Part shown: positions 61,253 through 64,000 of the stretch, in pieces
How positions within the stretch are numbered: the first letter of the stretch is position 1
Layout of the letters: every line of letters begins with the position of its first letter
DNA from: JAJYKC01 sp963823105
GTDB taxonomy: Bacteria > Acidobacteriota > Terriglobia > Bryobacterales > Bryobacteraceae
Length of the DNA stretch: 64,000 nucleotides
Direction: 5' to 3'
Assembly: GCA_963823105.1 (NCBI GenBank)
Contig: CAWGKC010000001.1
Coordinates: 496,001 to 560,000 of the forward strand
Program-made: the position numbers and the translations under genes
The notes under the pieces: model-generated
What the model was told of the DNA's origin: nothing
The model's input: only the letters and a program-made list of their open reading frames with translations
Databases searched by the model: none

Positions 61253-63220
61253 CTACGGCGTTTCGAAGTACAGGTTCGGCATCCGGAACGCGCGGTAAGC
61301 CAAGGCGTGGCTGGAAGAGGTGCCATTGCAGACCTGAAGAATATATAGGAGGTTCCCCAGCGCATCGGTCTCGGCTTCCTGAACTACGGACGGCGAACTC
61401 CTCGTCGGCGCGACGATTCCGCTATCGAAAAAGTAGTTCCCGTTGGCCATTACTTGCGCGACGCCGAGCGCGAACGAATAGACCTGGAGGTCGGTGTTCA
61501 CGTTCAAATTGGCCTGCAGCGCCGGCTCGTTGACCGCGTAAACCTGTCCGCGGCTGTGGCCATTGGGATCGACATTGGCGATGCGCGTGTTGCCGTCGTC
61601 ATAGGCGGCGAAAATCTGAACGCCGTCGATGATTTCATCGTTGAAGGCGAACTGGGCGTCATGTTGGTGAGAGAACCATGGGAACGTCGCCAGGTCCATG
61701 GTGAAATCGGTGCCCGTGGTGCCGATCGTGGTCAGAGCGAAATCGCCATTGTTACCCATGCGCCACATGATGTGCGCGTCGCCGGAGCCGTTGCCATAAT
61801 TCACCTTGATCACCCAGTCGAGATGGCGGATCGAAAGAATGATATTGCCATCGGCGGTCAGCGTCGTGGAGTTGGAGTGCGTCCAATCGTTCGCCACCGG
61901 GGCGAGATAGAATGCCGGGCAGCCGCCGCCGTTCGGCGCGCAGGTTTCGCCCAATACGGCCTTGTCGTCGACCAACTGGTGCGATCCCGTGGAATCGGTG
62001 TAGGTGCCGTTGTCGAACCCGTCCCACGACCATAAGTACTGCATGTTGGAATTCAGAACGATGATCTCGTCGCCGAGCACGTCGCAAGTGTTCGGAACCC
62101 CGTTGGTCGATCCGCACTGATTGGCGTTGGCGATCAGTCGCTCCTCGGCGCCAATGAGAAGAATGTCTCCGCCCGGCAACCGCCGGACCTCGTGGCTGAA
62201 CGAAGTGATGGGATGTTTACCGTGCGCCGCGAGTTGTTCGCTGACGATCTCGGCATTGGTGTTAAGCAACTGGTTTCCCACCAGATCGATTTCAAGCAAC
62301 TGTTGTGCGTAAGGCTGCGGGTTGCTCTGGGTAATCGTCGGCGTCTGAATGGCGAAAAGCTTTCCGCCCACTTCGGTGCGGCTGATCAGGTCGAGCACCG
62401 GCGGAGCGTACCACAGATAGTTGCCGGCCAAGTCCGTCGCGGCCACATTGTACGCCGTGCCGAAGCCGGGGGTGAAGCCTTGGAGGATAATCGGGAAGGC
62501 CTGATCCGGGTCGACCTGATTCGGGGAATCGGCGGCCACGAAGATCGGCGACGGCAGAGAAATGTTCGTCGGGATCGCACCGGTAAGAAACTGCATGGGC
62601 GCGCCCGTGGCGATTTTATTCCCTAAACTGTCCAGGGTCTCCCAGAACATGTTATACGCCGTATTCGGATACATTCCGGCGACATAATAATTCATGCTGG
62701 TGACGTTATCGCAGGGTTGCGGGTTGGTGTTGAACTTGATGGCCGTTTGGTGCGCCTTCAGAAATACCACTCGCTCCCTTTGGCCCGCCGGGCAGGGAGG
62801 CGCGCTGAACAAAGCCACCAGCGTGTTCGCCGTCGTATGAATGGCCTGCGCTCCGGCATTCAGCGCCGGCGTCACCGTGTAGGGCGCCGTCATGAACGCG
62901 CGAGAGGACTTATTCGCCAGATCGCGGGCCACCACGCCGATCGTGTAATTGCCTTCCTTCACGCTGGGAACCCATGTGAACTGAGACATCAGCCCATTGA
63001 AGTCCTGCTTGATCTGCGTCGGCGTAGAAGTGAGGTTCGCGCTGAACTGATAGTCGTAGTTGCCCGAACCGCCGCTGGCGACCGCCGTGAAAACGATCGG
63101 CGTCCCAACCATTTGCGGGGACGAGATGTTCGGAGTTAGAGTGACGGTAAGCTGCGCGAAGGCCGGCGCCGACGCCACCGCTAAAGTTAAGAGCGCACAA
63201 TATGGAACTCTATAATTCAT
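61253..63220 (-). CDS. Secreted arylsulfotransferase (ASST) family protein, paralogue 4
   Basis: The ATG at 63220 (MNYRVPYCALLTLAVASAPA) is preferred over the TTG at 63235, because GGAGG (63229-63233) sits eight bases before the ATG. The 655-residue product has signal peptide, Ig-like domain, linker and ASST propeller: SFSHEVRRLPGGDILLIGAE, NDWTHSNSTTLTADGNIILS, SIRHLDWVIKVNYGNGSGDA and WFSHQHDAQFAFND. The paired Cys residues in the linker (PCPAGQ and QPCDN) may form a disulfide. It ends with the shared tail FRMPNLYFETP and has its own terminator and promoter, so it forms a single-gene unit. Confidence 0.87.
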   Translation of the reverse strand: MNYRVPYCALLTLAVASAPAFAQLTVTLTPNISSPQMVGTPIVFTAVASGGSGNYDYQFSANLTSTPTQIKQDFNGLMSQFTWVPSVKEGNYTIGVVARDLANKSSRAFMTAPYTVTPALNAGAQAIHTTANTLVALFSAPPCPAGQRERVVFLKAHQTAIKFNTNPQPCDNVTSMNYYVAGMYPNTAYNMFWETLDSLGNKIATGAPMQFLTGAIPTNISLPSPIFVAADSPNQVDPDQAFPIILQGFTPGFGTAYNVAATDLAGNYLWYAPPVLDLISRTEVGGKLFAIQTPTITQSNPQPYAQQLLEIDLVGNQLLNTNAEIVSEQLAAHGKHPITSFSHEVRRLPGGDILLIGAEERLIANANQCGSTNGVPNTCDVLGDEIIVLNSNMQYLWSWDGFDNGTYTDSTGSHQLVDDKAVLGETCAPNGGGCPAFYLAPVANDWTHSNSTTLTADGNIILSIRHLDWVIKVNYGNGSGDAHIMWRMGNNGDFALTTIGTTGTDFTMDLATFPWFSHQHDAQFAFNDEIIDGVQIFAAYDDGNTRIANVDPNGHSRGQVYAVNEPALQANLNVNTDLQVYSFALGVAQVMANGNYFFDSGIVAPTRSSPSVVQEAETDALGNLLYILQVCNGTSSSHALAYRAFRMPNLYFETP

Positions 63221-63228
63221 ACATTTTT

Positions 63229-63233
63229 CCTCC
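63229..63233 (-). promoter_or_regulatory. Shine-Dalgarno site fixing the paralogue 4 start
   Basis: GGAGG on the minus strand, eight bases before the ATG at 63220. Starting at the in-frame TTG at 63235 would place the site inside the gene, so the ATG is the start. Confidence 0.65.
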
Positions 63234-63336
63234 AAGCGGCTTGCGCCGCGAATTCGACCGGACTGTCAACCCTTAAACATCCCTTGCCCCGATGGTATGA
63301 AAATGCTTAGATCGTGCTGACAACCAATTTCAGTCA

Positions 63337-63365
63337 AGTATAGCCATTAGAAACGGGTCCGTCAA
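63337..63365 (-). promoter_or_regulatory. Sigma-70 promoter of ASST paralogue 4
   Basis: TTGACG (63365-63360), a 17-base spacer and TATACT (63342-63337) on the minus strand. An AT-rich block (ATATTTATAA on the minus strand, about 63390-63400) upstream of the -35 could act as an UP element. Confidence 0.7.
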
Positions 63366-63696
63366 GGACTACGGCCCACTCAAAAAAGCCTTATAAATAT
63401 AGTAGGTTATGGACAATTCGCCATCGGTACTATTAGTTTGCCCGACTGGGTTCCATGACGAAACTATCTGATGCATTTCATACAAATTCCCCGCGATTAT
63501 AAACCCATTGTTCGCGCTGGACGAGAACGCGAAGGCCGCGACAGACAAACGCCGATTCCGTTCCTGCGGCGCTTCAACGGTCGATCATCGCGAGCCCCTC
63601 GGCGTAGTCGCTTCGAATCATGGACGAACTCCCCGGAAAGAAGGCCCGTCGAGGGCGGCGGCGGAACGCTTCAAAGCCGCGGCGGCGGCGAATCTC

Positions 63697-64000
63697 CTAC
63701 TTCGTCGCCGTGTACAAATCCGGCATCCGGAAGGACCTGTAAGTAGCTGCGAAGTCGGTCGACGTGCCCTTTCCAACCTGGAGTATAAAAACTATGTTGG
63801 CTAAGTTGTCCGTCTCCACTTCCTGAGTAAAAGGAGCGGCCGGGTTTTCCGTGCCGATGAGTCCGCTGTTGAACCAGAGATTCCCGCTCGGCAGCAACTC
63901 CGCCGCGCCCAAGGCGTTGGAATATTCGCCTAGATTGGCGTTGACCACCAAACTGGCCTGAAAAGTACTTTGGTTCAGCGTATAAAGTTGGCCGCGGCTA
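63697..64000 (-). CDS. Arylsulfotransferase (ASST) family protein, paralogue 5 (C-terminal part, cut by window edge)
   Basis: About 100 C-terminal residues are present in frame to the window edge. They read SRGQLYTLNQSTFQASLVVN, then LLPSGNLWFNSGLIG, FTQEVETDNLANIVFILQVG and FRMPDLYTATK. These match in order the C-terminal segments of paralogues 2-4 (HSRGQIYAVNEPALQANLNV, LPNGNYFFDSG, FRMPNLYFETP) but with clearly lower identity, so this copy is the most divergent. The rest of the gene lies beyond 64000. Confidence 0.8.
   Translation of the reverse strand, partial: SRGQLYTLNQSTFQASLVVNANLGEYSNALGAAELLPSGNLWFNSGLIGTENPAAPFTQEVETDNLANIVFILQVGKGTSTDFAATYRSFRMPDLYTATK

Larger units (their letters stand above)
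63221..63696. other. Intergenic region between ASST paralogues 4 and 5
   Basis: This 476-base gap holds the ribosome site, a leader of about 110 bases and the promoter of paralogue 4, plus the upstream AT-rich block shared with paralogue 2 (about 63390-63415). The remainder, 63420-63696, holds only unsupported short frames. No clear terminator for paralogue 5 was found. Confidence 0.55.

Noticed and set aside
63605..63630. tRNA T-loop-like TTCGAATC
   Set aside because: No matching acceptor, D or anticodon stems could be drawn around it.

Overview
The window is GC-rich bacterial chromosome with densely packed genes, many short same-strand operons and several 4-base stop/start overlaps. Gene content points to an Acidobacteriota relative of the Solibacter/Bryobacter group. 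The markers are a MacB/FtsX-type 'acidobacterial duplicated' permease, Tat-signal Gfo/Idh/MocA oxidoreductases, a DUF1080 sugar-hydrolase-like protein, PQQ-type beta-propellers, a GH127-like glycosidase, a DctQM-fused TRAP transporter and an array of secreted arylsulfotransferases. This assignment is inferred from gene families; no rRNA or other taxonomic marker is present. I found no tRNA, rRNA, CRISPR array or insertion sequence.

Layout. 1-3.6 kb: a HipA-like kinase, a small unknown protein, an acidic/basic histone-like repeat protein and a LysM lytic transglycosylase lipoprotein. 3.7-8.3 kb (minus strand): a secreted redox/sugar cluster of DUF1080 protein, haem-c/helix-hairpin-helix protein and two PQQ-like propellers. 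8.4-23.8 kb (plus strand): a kinase-like/nuclease-like fusion coupled to hpt, an M20 dipeptidase, murJ, a secreted unknown, a UvrD-like helicase with long extensions, a zinc-ribbon coiled-coil protein, a TRAP transporter, a GNAT acetyltransferase and an EF-G paralogue. 23.8-27.8 kb (minus): rnr, an aldo/keto reductase and a deiodinase-like gene with an in-frame TGA. 27.9-46 kb: permease, DUF2059, HAD phosphatase, glycosidase, two Gfo/Idh/MocA proteins, argS, queG, cupin, DUF255 protein, tpx, YjbQ, an acyl-CoA:amino acid ligase, DinB and a DnaC-like ATPase. 46-48 kb: biotin carboxylase and its carrier protein. 48-53.4 kb (minus): an envelope-type operon of LolA-like protein, acyltransferase, response regulator and histidine kinase. 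53.4-64 kb (minus): five tandem arylsulfotransferase paralogues, the first damaged by a deletion and the last cut by the window edge, with lexA between copies 1 and 2.

The strongest unusual signal is at 23802-24494. This is a membrane-anchored iodothyronine-deiodinase-like protein whose in-frame TGA falls exactly where the animal enzymes carry selenocysteine. The family motifs continue in frame on both sides, and a SECIS-like hairpin lies directly after the TGA. The second is the arylsulfotransferase array, three copies of which have near-consensus sigma-70 promoters (TTGAC[G/T]-N17-TATACT).

Caution: five genes, including the normally essential argS, are split by what looks like one extra base, mostly in short homopolymers. 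A GNAT gene has lost its stop in the same way. Because argS is affected, these are more likely sequencing or assembly errors than gene decay. I annotate these genes across the shift.
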